A DNA stretch of 64,000 nt from Lytechinus pictus. Taxonomy: Eukaryota > Echinodermata > Echinoidea > Temnopleuroida > Toxopneustidae. The stretch lies in the NCBI RefSeq assembly GCF_037042905.1, contig NC_087247.1, forward strand, positions 75,004,420-75,068,419, given 5' to 3'. Numbering within the stretch: the first letter of the stretch is position 1; each line of letters begins with the position of its first letter. The position numbers were made by a program, and so were the translations under genes. The notes below the pieces were generated by a model that searched no databases, had not been told where the DNA came from, and saw only the letters and a program-made list of their open reading frames with translations. Below are positions 23,233 through 33,450 of the stretch, in pieces.

Positions 23233-24734
23233 TATAGAGCCCTTCGCAAAGGGTCTCACTCTCTTGCCCTCATACTCACCGCCGCTGATCACGGGAACAA
23301 ATACCATGTCTGGTTCTCTTCCAGCGGCAGGTTTGGAGTCATCAAGAGATGAGTCGAAAGAGCTCATCTACCTGGTAAGTTCTTAGCCTGAAAGAACAAA
23401 AAGAGGGTCGAAAACAGAGAGGGGGCGGAGGGGTGGGTGGGCAAGAAAGGTGACAAGCAAGATCCTTTTCAGAAAATATTAATAATAAAATTAATAACTC
23501 CGGAAAAAACAGGACCGACTTCTTAAACATGAGTTTTGAAACAAAGTTAAGAAGCTGAAGTTTTTTTTTTATTAATTACACGAGACATGACGTTAATTAA
23601 TTAAAACAGAAACGGTCTTAAGTCCAAGACGAAGAGCAGGATCAGCTAAGAAAAAAAAACACAAAGGTTTTTTTCTTTTTTTTGACAAGGTCAAAAGAAA
23701 TAAGTAAAAGAAGCTGATCTGAAGGGAAGAAGTCAAAACTTACTTCCCTAAAACTGGAAGCCGAAAACTCATTATCGAAAACAAAGGAAGCTAAAAGAGA
23801 ACAGGGGGGCTTCCCAAAAATTTAAGATTTTTTTTTTTTTTTTTAAGACAATAAGTCAAAAAAAAAATTCAAAACAAAATAATTATTAAAATTAATTAAT
23901 AATTAAACAATTAACCAATTAGTTAATTAAACAATTAATTAATTAATCAATCAATCAATTAATCAAACAAGAACAAAAGATGATTGAGACAATCAACCGA
24001 CTCACAAAAGAGCAAGTTGAAAACAAGTTTGAGAACAAACAAGGACGACGCTCCTACCTGTCCCATAGCCTAAGCAGTGGAGAGGAAATAAAATCAATTC
24101 AATTCAAGACGAGGCAAAGGAGCAAGTCAAGAATTATAATGAATTAAAAAAGGATTATAAAGAAAAAGGGAGCATCGTATCAGTGCCTGCGTCACGCAGG
24201 GAAGCGCGGAGCTATTCGGGGAAGGGAAGCGGAAGCAACCCGTCTGTGAGAAAACGAAACTGACGGTTCGGAACTCACAAGTTTATTTAAAGAAAAACGT
24301 GAATAATAACACGAAAGCTCCGTGCAGTAGAGATATGAATGAAATCAATCTAAAGCCGAAAGGCAAAGGATTGAAATAGGTTGTAAATACATAGATAAAT
24401 ATGTTAACAACGGACACTTTAAAAAGCAAAGTGGGAGTGTACTTAGCTAACGTCTGATCACGGCGGCAGGCGAAAGTAAAAGAGGAAATGGACGCCTCTT
24501 TGCGTGATGATCTTGGGATAGTGCGTGCGTAGGGAGATGCTGCGCGCGCGCAGGAAAAATTGTGTACTTTTATTCGGTGTGCAAGTTAATCCTAATGAAC
24601 TAGCAAATCAAATGAGTATATCCCAGTTATTGATAGTAAATTGCATAATATACATGAACATTACTTAGTGAGAACTACAATCACACAAACTTTGTTACTT
24701 ATATTGTTCTTCCAGTGTTTAAGTTAATTAAACC

Positions 24735-24901
24735 TACTTCATATCACTGACAAATCATCATAGCTTAACACCATAACCTACCCCTTTATGAATATAAGAT
24801 CAAACTGATATCAGTATAGCTTAGCATCATAAACCTACCTCATGTATAAAATCCATAGCACCAAACTGAAAAATCAGTGTAGCTTAACACCATAAACCTA
24901 C
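24735..24901 (-). repeat. Partial tandem copies of an HDAC6 exon end and splice donor
   Basis: Immediately downstream (- strand) of the HDAC6 exon 25030-24902 there are about three decayed copies of its last 60-70 bp. Each includes a TTAAGCTA/TTAGCTA-like start, a TCAGTTT block and a donor-like GTAGGTTTA or GTAGGTTAT. Candidate donors lie near 24837, 24778 and 24738, besides the real one at 24901. The copies contain stops and deletions, so they are not extra exons. Confidence 0.75.
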
Positions 24902-25030
24902 CTCATTATGTATATAAGCATCGCATCCATAGCACCAAACTGACAGGTCAGCATAGCTAAGCACCATAAGATGATTAGACTCCAACCCATGCATTAACAT
25001 ATGCTCGTTGACATAACGCCCACAGTATAC
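24902..25030 (-). CDS. HDAC6: HDAC6 ZnF-UBP exon 2
   Basis: 43 residues beginning [15 protein letters not shown] and ending [12 protein letters not shown]. This is the core of the HDAC6 zinc finger that binds the free C-terminal Gly-Gly of ubiquitin and recruits ubiquitinated aggregates to dynein for aggresome transport. The zinc ligands (C of VYCGR; H of NEHM, LMHG and SNHL; C of WCYGC) are all present. So are the ubiquitin-contacting Arg of CGR and Trp of VWCY. The usual GHPL is NHLM here, keeping only the ligand His. Acceptor TATTGTAG, donor GTAGGT; both ends are in phase 0. The upstream intron is 15.7 kb and full of nested transposons. Confidence 0.95.
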
Positions 25031-25549
25031 CTACAATATACAAGAAATCAATGCTCATTAAAGGCACAGTATAGAAAGCATTTAAAAAACTGAATAAACC
25101 ATGCTACTGAACCAGAAAAACAGCATTGCCTTTTTACATTGGGATTTGCTCTGCCGATCTCCAAAATGCACTTATTTCAAGATATACATGTACACTGATT
25201 CTTGCTATATATTCAATACTGTCCAGAAAGATGAAGAACCAAACCCATCTAATAACATGGCCTTGCACAAGCAAGACAAAAAAATATCAGCATGACAGTA
25301 CACTGGGTTAGGGTTCTTTATTTTTGTCTCACTTGCATAGCAGAGCGAGACTATAGGGGCCGCTTTTCCGGCGGCGGCGTCGTCGTCAACATTGAAACCT
25401 TAACCAAGGTTAAGTTTTTGAAATGTCATAACTTAGAAAGTATATGGACCTAGTTCATGTAACTTATCACTGAAGATCCTGCCTGAGTTTCAGGTCACAT
25501 GACCAAGATTAAAGGTCAGTTAAGGTCAATGAACTTCGGCCATGGTGGG

Positions 25550-25717
25550 TGTAGACTATACTATGTTATTACACGTGACCACTTGTACTGAGAAAGCTAT
25601 GGCTGCTACTAAGATGACGGAGTAGTGATGCAGCTCACCTAATAAATGTCTGTTGTAAATATGTTACAAAGAACTGCCTACTGGACTTTGATTTATATTC
25701 AACACAAGTTCCAATTA
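25550..25717 (+). repeat. 5' LTR (168 bp)
   Basis: Starts TGTAGACTATACTATG and ends TTCCAATTA. It matches 35154-35319. It contains AATAAA (about 25645) for polyadenylation in the R region. The expected terminal CA is TA here and CA in the 3' LTR. Confidence 0.88.
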
Positions 25718-25733
25718 TGGTGTCAGATCCTGC
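25718..25733 (+). promoter_or_regulatory. Primer binding site
   Basis: TGGTGTCAGATCCTGC begins directly after the 5' LTR. The first nine bases fit the 3' end of a tRNA-Leu plus CCA; the match fades beyond that. Confidence 0.6.
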
Positions 25734-26147
25734 ATTATTATGCTGAGTAACCCACCGAGCCTTGAGATGGAGGAATCATTGAAATCAGGCCAGTTCATTC
25801 CATTTTCTCCCAAACCCTCGTGAGAGATGGTGAAAGACAAAGAGCTTATTGTATTGTGTATCAGTGAATGACCATTGCAGTGTGATATGTTATGTCCATA
25901 GAAGTTGGCTCTGTCGTTGTATGGATTTGGAATGCATGAATGTGCCTGGCCAAACTCCAGTATGACGGGCAGTTAGCGTGACGTTTATGGGACATGAACA
26001 TTCTATCTCAGTGAGAGTAGTAATAATTGAGTGAACATAATTGTTGAAAAGATACAAATATGCTAATTATTATACTGTTCATGAGTATATGCATATGTGA
26101 TATGGTTTGTTAAAGTTACTTAAGTAAGACAAAGTTACTAACATTAA

Positions 26148-26620
26148 CGATACACAGAGACGAAGACAACAACAGACAAAATTACAAATCTAAGTCAACC
26201 TCCTCCACTTGACTTAAAGGGAAATATTTCCGAGAATTGGAAAAGATTCAAACAAAAATTCACTCTATACAATGTTGCCTCAGGAATGTCAGAAAAAGAT
26301 GACAAGTCACAAACATCAATGCTTCTACACGTAATTGGTGATGCTGCCTTGGAATTGTATAATACATTTGTATTTGCCGAGGATGAGAGCATGAAGCTTG
26401 AGAAAGTGTTGGAAAAATTTGAGGAATATTGCATGCCAAAACGTAATCTAACGTATGAGAGACATAGATTTTTCACAAGATCACAATTAGAGCATGAGAG
26501 TGTTGATCAGTATGCAACTGAATTGCGAAGTCGTGCACAGTCATGTGACTTTTCTTCGTTGAAAGAGAGTCTTATACGGGACGGAATATCTGTGGTATCT
26601 TAGATGATGGTCTAAGAGAG
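26148..26620 (+). pseudogene. gag fragment of the LTR element
   Basis: An open frame with no ATG until 26286 runs to a stop at 26601-26603. It encodes a Mag-type capsid region: ENWKRFKQKFTLY, then LEKFEEYCMPKRNLTYERHRFF, which is the characteristic core, then ESVDQYATELRSRA. A frameshift near 26596 puts the end in another frame, and the 3.5-kb insertion starts at 26627. The rest of gag resumes at 30172. Confidence 0.85.
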
Positions 26621-27767
26621 CATTTGTGACTCGTCATACCGAAATGAGAGACAACTCGGAATTTTTCAAATCCAAGTTTTGTAGTGATTATTGTTCTCCG
26701 TTTCTTTACCTTTAATTTGATATATCACTCGACCCTTAAGAGTAAATAATAGTGGAGATATTAGCCTTAGAATGCAAGAAGAATTGGGCTTTTGAAAATA
26801 AAAATCAAGAGAAAAACGCCTTCGAAGTTTGACTTCCGTTTTGAATCCGCTCAATGAAAAAATATATATTTTGCCACCGCCAAACTAACCGAAATGTCCT
26901 AGCAACCGCTTGCCAAAGAAGGCGAAACGATTGACCAATGAGGAGGCTGCATTTGGAACAATAGTGAACTTGCAGGTCACGCGCGACTGCAAGACGAAAC
27001 AAAGTTAATGTTCTGGTTCGATATGTCAATCCACTGATCTTCTATACAGATCAGTGTAATAGCTCCATAGTTATACTGGGGTTTTATAATTATATTCGTG
27101 AAAGAAATAATTGTCATGATCTCCCTTTTTAATGAAATCAAAGGTAGGGAGAAAAGGTCGGACCTAAAACCAGTGAGGAGGGAGTATACCAATGATTTTC
27201 ATTGTATCATCGTCTTGTTTAATAATAATAACAATTTCATATACCACAAATTGCCTCTATGCGGTTGTTTGAATGTCGATCCCGTTTACTCTAACATGTT
27301 ATCTATCAAGCGAGTCATTATGACCTAAACTTTAACCGCATGTTCTAATAAAAAGAACTATCCGTTGTAAAATGGTAAGATAAGCCTTCAAAATATTTCA
27401 ATTTGAACCTTATCTTTATACGAAAGGCTTGTGTGATCATGTTTTATGAATGCTTATGTTAGATTGAGGCAGTGAGAACAAAAAACGTGAATAATTTGCT
27501 CAATATCGCATATTGTCGATCTTTTTTTTTTTGGGGGGGGAGGGTATAATTATTTACAGCATTGGAATGATTCAAAATTAGTATGAAAAAAAAGAAGATA
27601 TATAAATGAAAAAAAAGTTATAGTGATTCTAAAACTGATTCCGGAAAAAACCCTGGCATAAACGTCTTAACTCTACAACAAAAAGAGCGAGGAGGTGCCC
27701 TGAGTAAAATCCCGCCACAATTATTTCCAAAGGATAGATTAGGGGAGTTAAGATTATTTTTTAACTA

Positions 27768-28091
27768 ACAAGTGCACACCTAGTTACCAAGAATGCATAC
27801 AACATTCCACTTATTTGAATGCAGGATAAACCCCGGGCTTCCTATGTATAGTCAGGCACCTTGGACCACTCGGCCACGACACCTCCACGAATGCTGATTT
27901 TCGGATCGATATCAAGCACAAACAATATTTTGGTTGTGCCGTGGCCGAGTGGTCTAAGGCGCCTGGCTATACATAAAAAGTCGCGGCACCTATGCCTGTG
28001 AGCAAGGCATTTTATGTGCAATGCTATTTTATCCTGCTTTCAAATAAATGGAAATTCTATAGGCATTATTGGTAGCTTGGTGTGCACTTGT
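27768..28091. repeat. 324-bp palindrome with two head-to-head tRNA-like segments
   Basis: The outer arms are inverted copies from ACAAGTGCACACC inward to TGCAGGATAAA. Inside each arm is a segment like a tRNA-Leu/Ser 5' half, GTGGCCGAGTGGTCTAAGG on the + strand (27941-27959) and GTGGCCGAGTGGTCCAAGG on the - strand (27879-27861). Each contains a good A-box. No B-box with proper spacing is evident. It is a foldback element, or two SINE heads in inverted orientation. Confidence 0.8.
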
Positions 28092-28261
28092 TTTAAAAAA
28101 ATATATATATTCTAACGCAGTAATACAGATAAAGAATCAGAAGATTGTTGCAAATGCCTTGTGCAACAATGATATCTTTGTAAGATTGAATGATTAAAGA
28201 AAGAACAATAAAAGCTGTTCGATATTTTTTCGCATGTGTTCACTCTCAAACATATAAAGAG

Positions 28262-29075
28262 GATTTTAAAAAATAAGACGAAGAATGGAGGAAAAATACG
28301 GTGGGCGTGGGCAGGAAAGAGGAAGAAGAAAGAACGGCTGTGAAAAAAAAATAGAAGATCGAATGGGGAGAAGAACAAATAATACAGAACAACAAAAGAA
28401 ATAAGAGGAAAAAGGATGCGGAATAAGACGGTGGGGTGAGCAAGAGAGAGGAATAAGAAGGAAAAAAGGGGGAAGAAATGAGGTTAAAAAATATTGAGAG
28501 CAGATCGACGGGGGAGAAGAAAAAGAAATGGAGGGGGGAGAGGAATAAGATGGTGGGAATGGGCAGGGGAGAGGAAGAAGGAAAACATAAATATATAAAG
28601 AGGAACGAAAGAAAAAAAGAGGAATAAGACGGTGGGTGAGGGAGGGAGAAAACAAAGAAGGAAAAAAGAAAGAAAACCGGCAAAAAGAGAGAAGATCGAA
28701 GGGTGAGAAGAACGAAAAACAGAATTATGTAAATAGAAACGAAAACAAGAAGAAAAGGGGAAAAATTGAAAAAAAAGTGGAGGGTGAAAAAAAGGCAAGA
28801 GAGAAGAAGGAAAGGAGGGGGAAAAATCGGCAGAGAAAAAAAAGATCGAAAGGGAAGAAAGAAAAACAGATTAAGAGGGACGAAAGAATTAAAGAAGAGA
28901 AAGGGGATGAGATAGAATAGGGGAGGGGGGTAAGAGAGAGGAGACCGAATGACCTGAATAAGAAGAGCGAACGAAAAGGGGGAGAGAGGAAGAAAGGAAG
29001 AAATAAAACACAAGAAAGACGAAAGTAGGTAAGAGAATAAGAGAGAGGGAAAGAGAGAATAGATCTGGACACAGT
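28262..29075 (+). repeat. About 800-bp polypurine tract
   Basis: The + strand is almost entirely A and G. Quasi-repeats contain AATAAGACGGTGGG (near 28422, 28547, 28625) and AGAAGATCGAA. The complementary strand therefore has long pyrimidine frames that are not genes. Confidence 0.9.
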
Positions 29076-30171
29076 CGAATGGAACAACATGACAATGACT
29101 TTTATGAAATGTTTATTTCAATATGTGTATTTTAAATGACTAATATTTTCAATCAATGTCTTTATCCAAAAAAAAAATGCACTAAACCTTCTGCATGGTC
29201 GTTTCAGCCATTTTTCATTGGTCGACGTTAGCTGTCTCAGACTTTCTGTTTGTACAGTTATTTCTTTCGCTTTCTCTATCGTTCATTCAAACATGATAAA
29301 AATTGAGGGCAACAATGTCTTGATTATAAATAATTGGAAATAATGAAGCCCACCAAGCTTTCTACATAAAATTTTGTTTCTTTTGTTAAAGATACTGCAG
29401 ATCAATTAACTCACATTCACGATCAAACAATACTTTTAAGGATTGTAAACCCTTTCTTTTGAAAATGTTCTCTCTTGAAAACATCCCGATCACTTGCAAA
29501 TGATGGAGAGAATCTTCAACATGTCCATGTTATGTTTAATGAAATTAATCCTCGCAAACAAACCGTGTTCTGAATACTTTGTGTCTCTGCATGACTTTTA
29601 TTTCGCGATTATAGCCAGGCTAATACTCTAAATCCGGTATCAATCTATCGCTAATACCCCCGCCTGGTACTATTATCACCAAAAAATAACCCTTTAGAAG
29701 TTGTATCCCATTTGTTAACTATTGTCAAGAAGCCCCCCTTTTGAATTTCAGAATACGTATTGAAATCGATGCTTTTGATCTTTCTTTTGAAGCTGAATCA
29801 TTGAACCGATCGATCGATCGAGCAAGCGGCCGCCGCCAGCTGTACACGAGTTTAAATGAATAGCCAATCAACAATGGCATACGTTGCTAGGGGCGGAGCT
29901 TAGTATGAAGCGAAATTCGATCAAGTCGAATGTGCCAAGTATCAGAAATTTTCGAATTGACCGGAAAAAACACTCGCAGAAAAACTGCTTTTTTATATTC
30001 CCGTCATCAATTTCACTCATCTTTTTCACAGAGTAATTATGAAACATGGAAGAATCATAAAATGAAAAAAAAAAAAATCTTCACAATTTTGACTTTTTTA
30101 TTTGTGTGTCGAATTCCAAGGAATTTTGATTTGCGACTTGTCTCTCATTTCGGTATGATCGATCACATTTG

Positions 30172-30825
30172 TTGAGGCTAGATGATCTCACATTGGATAA
30201 AACATTGCAAGTGTGTCTGGTGGCTGAACAAACTCGAACGCAGGCCCAAGCGTTGAGTTCCACCGGTGAAAATGCCTCAATTCCGGTTGATTCTCTCAGC
30301 AAGAATATTTCTTCTGGTAAAAAGTCAAACCAAACAAGACAAACAAAACCTCAAGATCGTACTAACAATAAAACATGTACAAGATGTGGTAATAGACATA
30401 CCAAAGAAAAATGTCCTGCACAAGGTAAAACATGTAAAAAGTGCGGTAAGCAAAATCATTTTGCTAAGTGTTGTCGTACCCCGGTAGCAAAAGTCAATGA
30501 ATTGCAACGCTTAAAGGTAGATTCAGACGGTTCCATGATTTGTTCAGTTGATTCACAGGAACATGAATCAAAGGAAAAGTGGAAAGTCAATTTGAGAGTC
30601 AATAATGAGCCAGTTGAGTTCAAGATAGATACTGGAGCTCAGGCTAATATTCTCCCTGAAACAATCTATCACAAATTGAAACCGAAACCAAAACTACAAA
30701 AAGCCAAAGTGAAATTAACAGGTTACTATGAGACAAACATTCCAGTAAAAGGTCGTTGTTATGTCCAAATGGAGTACAAAGGAGTTAAACACAGTGTTCA
30801 ATGTTTAATCATTCCTGGAAATCGT
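30172..30825 (+). pseudogene. gag C-terminus with zinc knuckles, and protease
   Basis: Continues gag after the insertion. It has two zinc knuckles (CTRCGNRHTKEKC and CKKCGKQNHFAKC), then the aspartic protease with active-site triad DTGAQAN (IDTGAQANILPE). The frame ends at a TAA at 30826-30828, short of the RT. Further stops follow before the frame changes. Confidence 0.88.
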
Positions 30826-30920
30826 TAACCATTGCTAGGTCTCAGGACAAGTGAAGAATTGTATCTAGTAAAACGCGTCTATCATGTTGATAAACAGAGA
30901 TAAAAACAGGCAAAACTGTA

Positions 30921-32372
30921 GTGCAAGATTATGACAATGTATTTGTAGGATTAGGATGTCTTCCAGGCAAACACCACATCACATTGAAAGACAATGCACA
31001 ACCAGTTCAACATGCATGTCGCAAAGTTCCATTTCCACTTCAAAAGAAACTAAAAGAGCTATATAAGATGGAAAACATGGATGTAATCAAACAGGTTGAT
31101 GAACTGACATATTGGGTGTCTTCTCTTGTTGTAGTCAAGAAAAAGAATGGTCAACTCAGAGTCTGTCTAGATCCGCGTGATCTAAATCGAGCAATCAAAA
31201 GAGAACACTATAAATTGCCTTCTAGAGCTGAAATAACCTCTGTTTGCTGGAGCCAAGTATTTCAGTAAATTAGATGCATCAAGTAGTTTTGGGCAAATCC
31301 AACTTGATGAAGATAGTTCCAAGCTTTGTACATTTATCACTCCATACGGAAGATATAGATTCTTGAGACTACCTTTTGGTATCTGTAGTGCTCCTGAAGT
31401 TTTTCACAAGATAATACATAACTTGTTCGTAGATGTACCTGGTGTCAATACCGTGATGGATGACATAGTGGTATGGGGAAGCACGCAAGAAGAACATGAC
31501 GATCGTCTGAGTAAAGTTCTAGACATCGCACAAAAATCAAACCTGAAACTCAATCGAGAGTTCAATGTGAACCAGATGACTTTCATTGGTGACTTGATCA
31601 GCAAAGATGGAGTCAGACCAGACCCTAAAAAAAGTGGCTGCCATCAGAAACATGGCAAGACCAACCTGTAAACAGGACATACAAAGGTTCATGGGGATGA
31701 TAAACTACCAAGCAAAATTCATTCCAAACCTATCAACAAGGTCAGCACCTCTACGCATATTGCTTGACAAGAAAGTAGAGTGGATGTGGGAAAATGAACA
31801 AGAAAAAGCGTGGTGCGAGCTGAAAGAAGCTCCGAGTCAACCAGTGCTTCATTTCTATGATTGCACAAAAACCACAAAGATATCAGCTGATGCTTCAAAA
31901 AATGGACTAGGAGCAATTCTACAGCAACATGAGCAAAATGGGCATCCAGTAGCTTACGCATCAAGAGCTATGACTGATGCAGAAACACGTTACGCTCAGA
32001 TAGAAAAAGAACTCTTAGCTATCACGTACGGATATGAAAAATTTCATCAATATATCTATGGTCAAAAGATAGAAGTTGAAACAGATCACAAGCCACTTAT
32101 TCCATTGTTTGTTAAGTCATTGGCAGATTGTCCTCTACGCATTCAAAGATTACTAATCAGAGTACAGAGATATGAGCTCAAAGTGTCATATACACCTGGA
32201 AAGTACATGTTCACTGCTGATACACTGTCACGAGCAGTAGATTCAAAAGCAGAATTGAATGTTGAAACTGAAGAAGATATCAGAGTCTATGTAGGTATGA
32301 TAGTACAAGCAATGCCAGTAACATCAAACAAAAGACAAGAAATTGTTGAAGAGACAAAAAAAGATGTAGAGC
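30921..32372 (+). pseudogene. Reverse transcriptase and RNase H, frameshifted
   Basis: RT begins in the frame at 30921-31268 (SSLVVVKKKNGQLRVCLDPRDLN), shifts frame near 31240 (SKLDASSSFGQIQLDE to DKIIHNLF...), and shifts again in the A7 run near 31630. The polymerase motif reads VMDDIVVWG, so both Asp are kept. The connection and RNase H follow (ISADASKNGLGAIL, ELLAITYGYEKFH, ETDHKPL) with the Asp and Glu residues expected. Coding stops at the TTCA target of the 1.07-kb insertion (32373-32376). The frame breaks make this copy non-functional. Confidence 0.9.
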
Positions 32373-32376
32373 TTCA

Positions 32377-33445
32377 CAGTCAGTCGGCAAGCCCTGAAAA
32401 AGTAGCTTCTTTTATCCAAGTGATATTCATGACAAGAGGGTTTTTGCATAGTTAATGAGCTTGGTGCGAACCAAAACACCTCTTTTTATTCGGCCATTGC
32501 TGCTCTAAATATTGACCAAATGTCATGTTTTTGGTATCTTTGTAAAGAAGAAGAATCATTCTTGTAGGTCATGTGTTTGGATGTTTAAAAGGATGTTGTA
32601 ATATAAGGAAAACTTTTGATCTAATACATGAAACAAAATAATTTTTTCATGCAACAAAAGTTGTTGTTTTCACACTTAATTTCTGTTTGAGCACAAATGA
32701 TTTTTAGATCATGATAAAGCTTTAATATGATATAATTTTTATAAGAAGATGTATTTTAGATGGGTCAGCAGCCAGCTTTTCATAGGCCAAGTACATTTAA
32801 CAGCTCAAAAACAAGAATACTGCGCTCTGATTGGTCATAGAGACTACACACCCACGCAAATTCCAATGTTCCCATCACTGGGCCTCTGCAAGGTCACACT
32901 CACCATGTGGTAATCTCTTCAAATTACCCGCGCCTGTTGTGTTGAAAACATTATTTAGCCAATCAGAACTCTGGATTTTATGTTACTCAGAAATTTTAGA
33001 AATCTCGTCTTGCATCTTGATGGAAAAAGCTAGCTGCTGACCCATCTAAAAGATGCCACATATCAAGAGTGACATTGTAAGAAAGTATAGAGTTTGAGCT
33101 TTCTGATGATATAAATAATGTTGGTGCCTAAAACACAAAATGTTGCACAATTTGCAAGTGAAAACAAAGGAAGAAAATTATGTTTGATGCATCTTTTCAG
33201 GTAAAAATTTCACTTATTTATCAAAATATTTCGTTCAAAAGAAATGACCAATATAAAAGAGTAACATTTACTCTTGCCCATGGTACAAAAGTAATCAATA
33301 TTACTCAAGTAGAAAGTGGTTAAATTCTTTGAGAAAGAAAGTCTCACAATTCACGAGATTTTGCAGGGACATGAATTCAGCCACGAGAGGACTTGGATAA
33401 ATCTTGCTCATTTGCTCATTAACACAGGGGCTTGCCGACTGACTG
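32377..33445. mobile_element. 1.07-kb TIR element inside pol, 4-bp target duplication
   Basis: Perfect 18-bp inverted ends (CAGTCAGTCGGCAAGCCC), with imperfect similarity further in (TTATCCAAGT and ATTCATG on both sides). TTCA flanks it at 32373-32376 and 33446-33449. Pol is in register on the two sides once the element and one TTCA copy are disregarded, confirming the borders. No transposase. A 4-bp non-TTAA duplication with these ends does not let me name a superfamily. Confidence 0.9.
32754..33051. mobile_element. 298-bp MITE nested in the 1.07-kb element
   Basis: Inverted ends TTTTAGATGGGTCAGCAGC and complement, with AGCTTTTxCAT further in. Internal CTCTGATTGGTC and GCCAATCAGAACTC continue the symmetry. 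I could not define the target duplication. Confidence 0.75.
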
Positions 33446-33450
33446 TTCAA

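Larger units (their letters stand above)
18826..24645. mobile_element. 5.8-kb GC- and CpG-rich element with inverted ends
   Basis: The left end (from 18826) and the reverse complement of the right end (to 24645) share about 40 bp: TTTACTATCAATAACTGGGA, then ACTCATTT and ATTTGCTAG. The interior is clearly richer in G, C and CpG than anything else in the window up to about 23450, then A/T-rich with homopolymers to about 24130. I see no transposase, polymerase or long open frame; the open frames present match no family I know. It lies inside the last HDAC6 intron. It could be a cargo-bearing or decayed DNA transposon, or a structured non-coding transcription unit. Confidence 0.6.
26627..30165. 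mobile_element. 3.5-kb non-autonomous TIR element inside gag
   Basis: Ends are inverted copies: TGACTCGTCATACCGAAATG on the left and the complement of TGATCGATCATACCGAAATG on the right, both continuing AGAGACAA(C/G)TCG. Subterminal similarity extends further in (CCTAGCAAC and a nearby ATTGGC/ACCAAT block at about 26898 and 29885). CATTTG is present on both sides (26621-26626 and 30166-30171); with one copy removed the gag reading is continuous across the site. No transposase is visible. The interior holds a 324-bp palindrome and a long polypurine tract. Confidence 0.75.

Noticed and set aside
23306..23382. ATG-initiated exon followed by a GTAAGT donor on the + strand
   Set aside because: An attractive start and donor, but the encoded 20-odd residues match nothing and no partner exon follows. 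Chance is likely in a 6-kb GC-rich stretch.
28246..29095. Long - strand frames rich in Phe, Leu, Ser and Pro
   Set aside because: They are the pyrimidine strand of a polypurine tract. Several frames are open at once, as expected from base bias.
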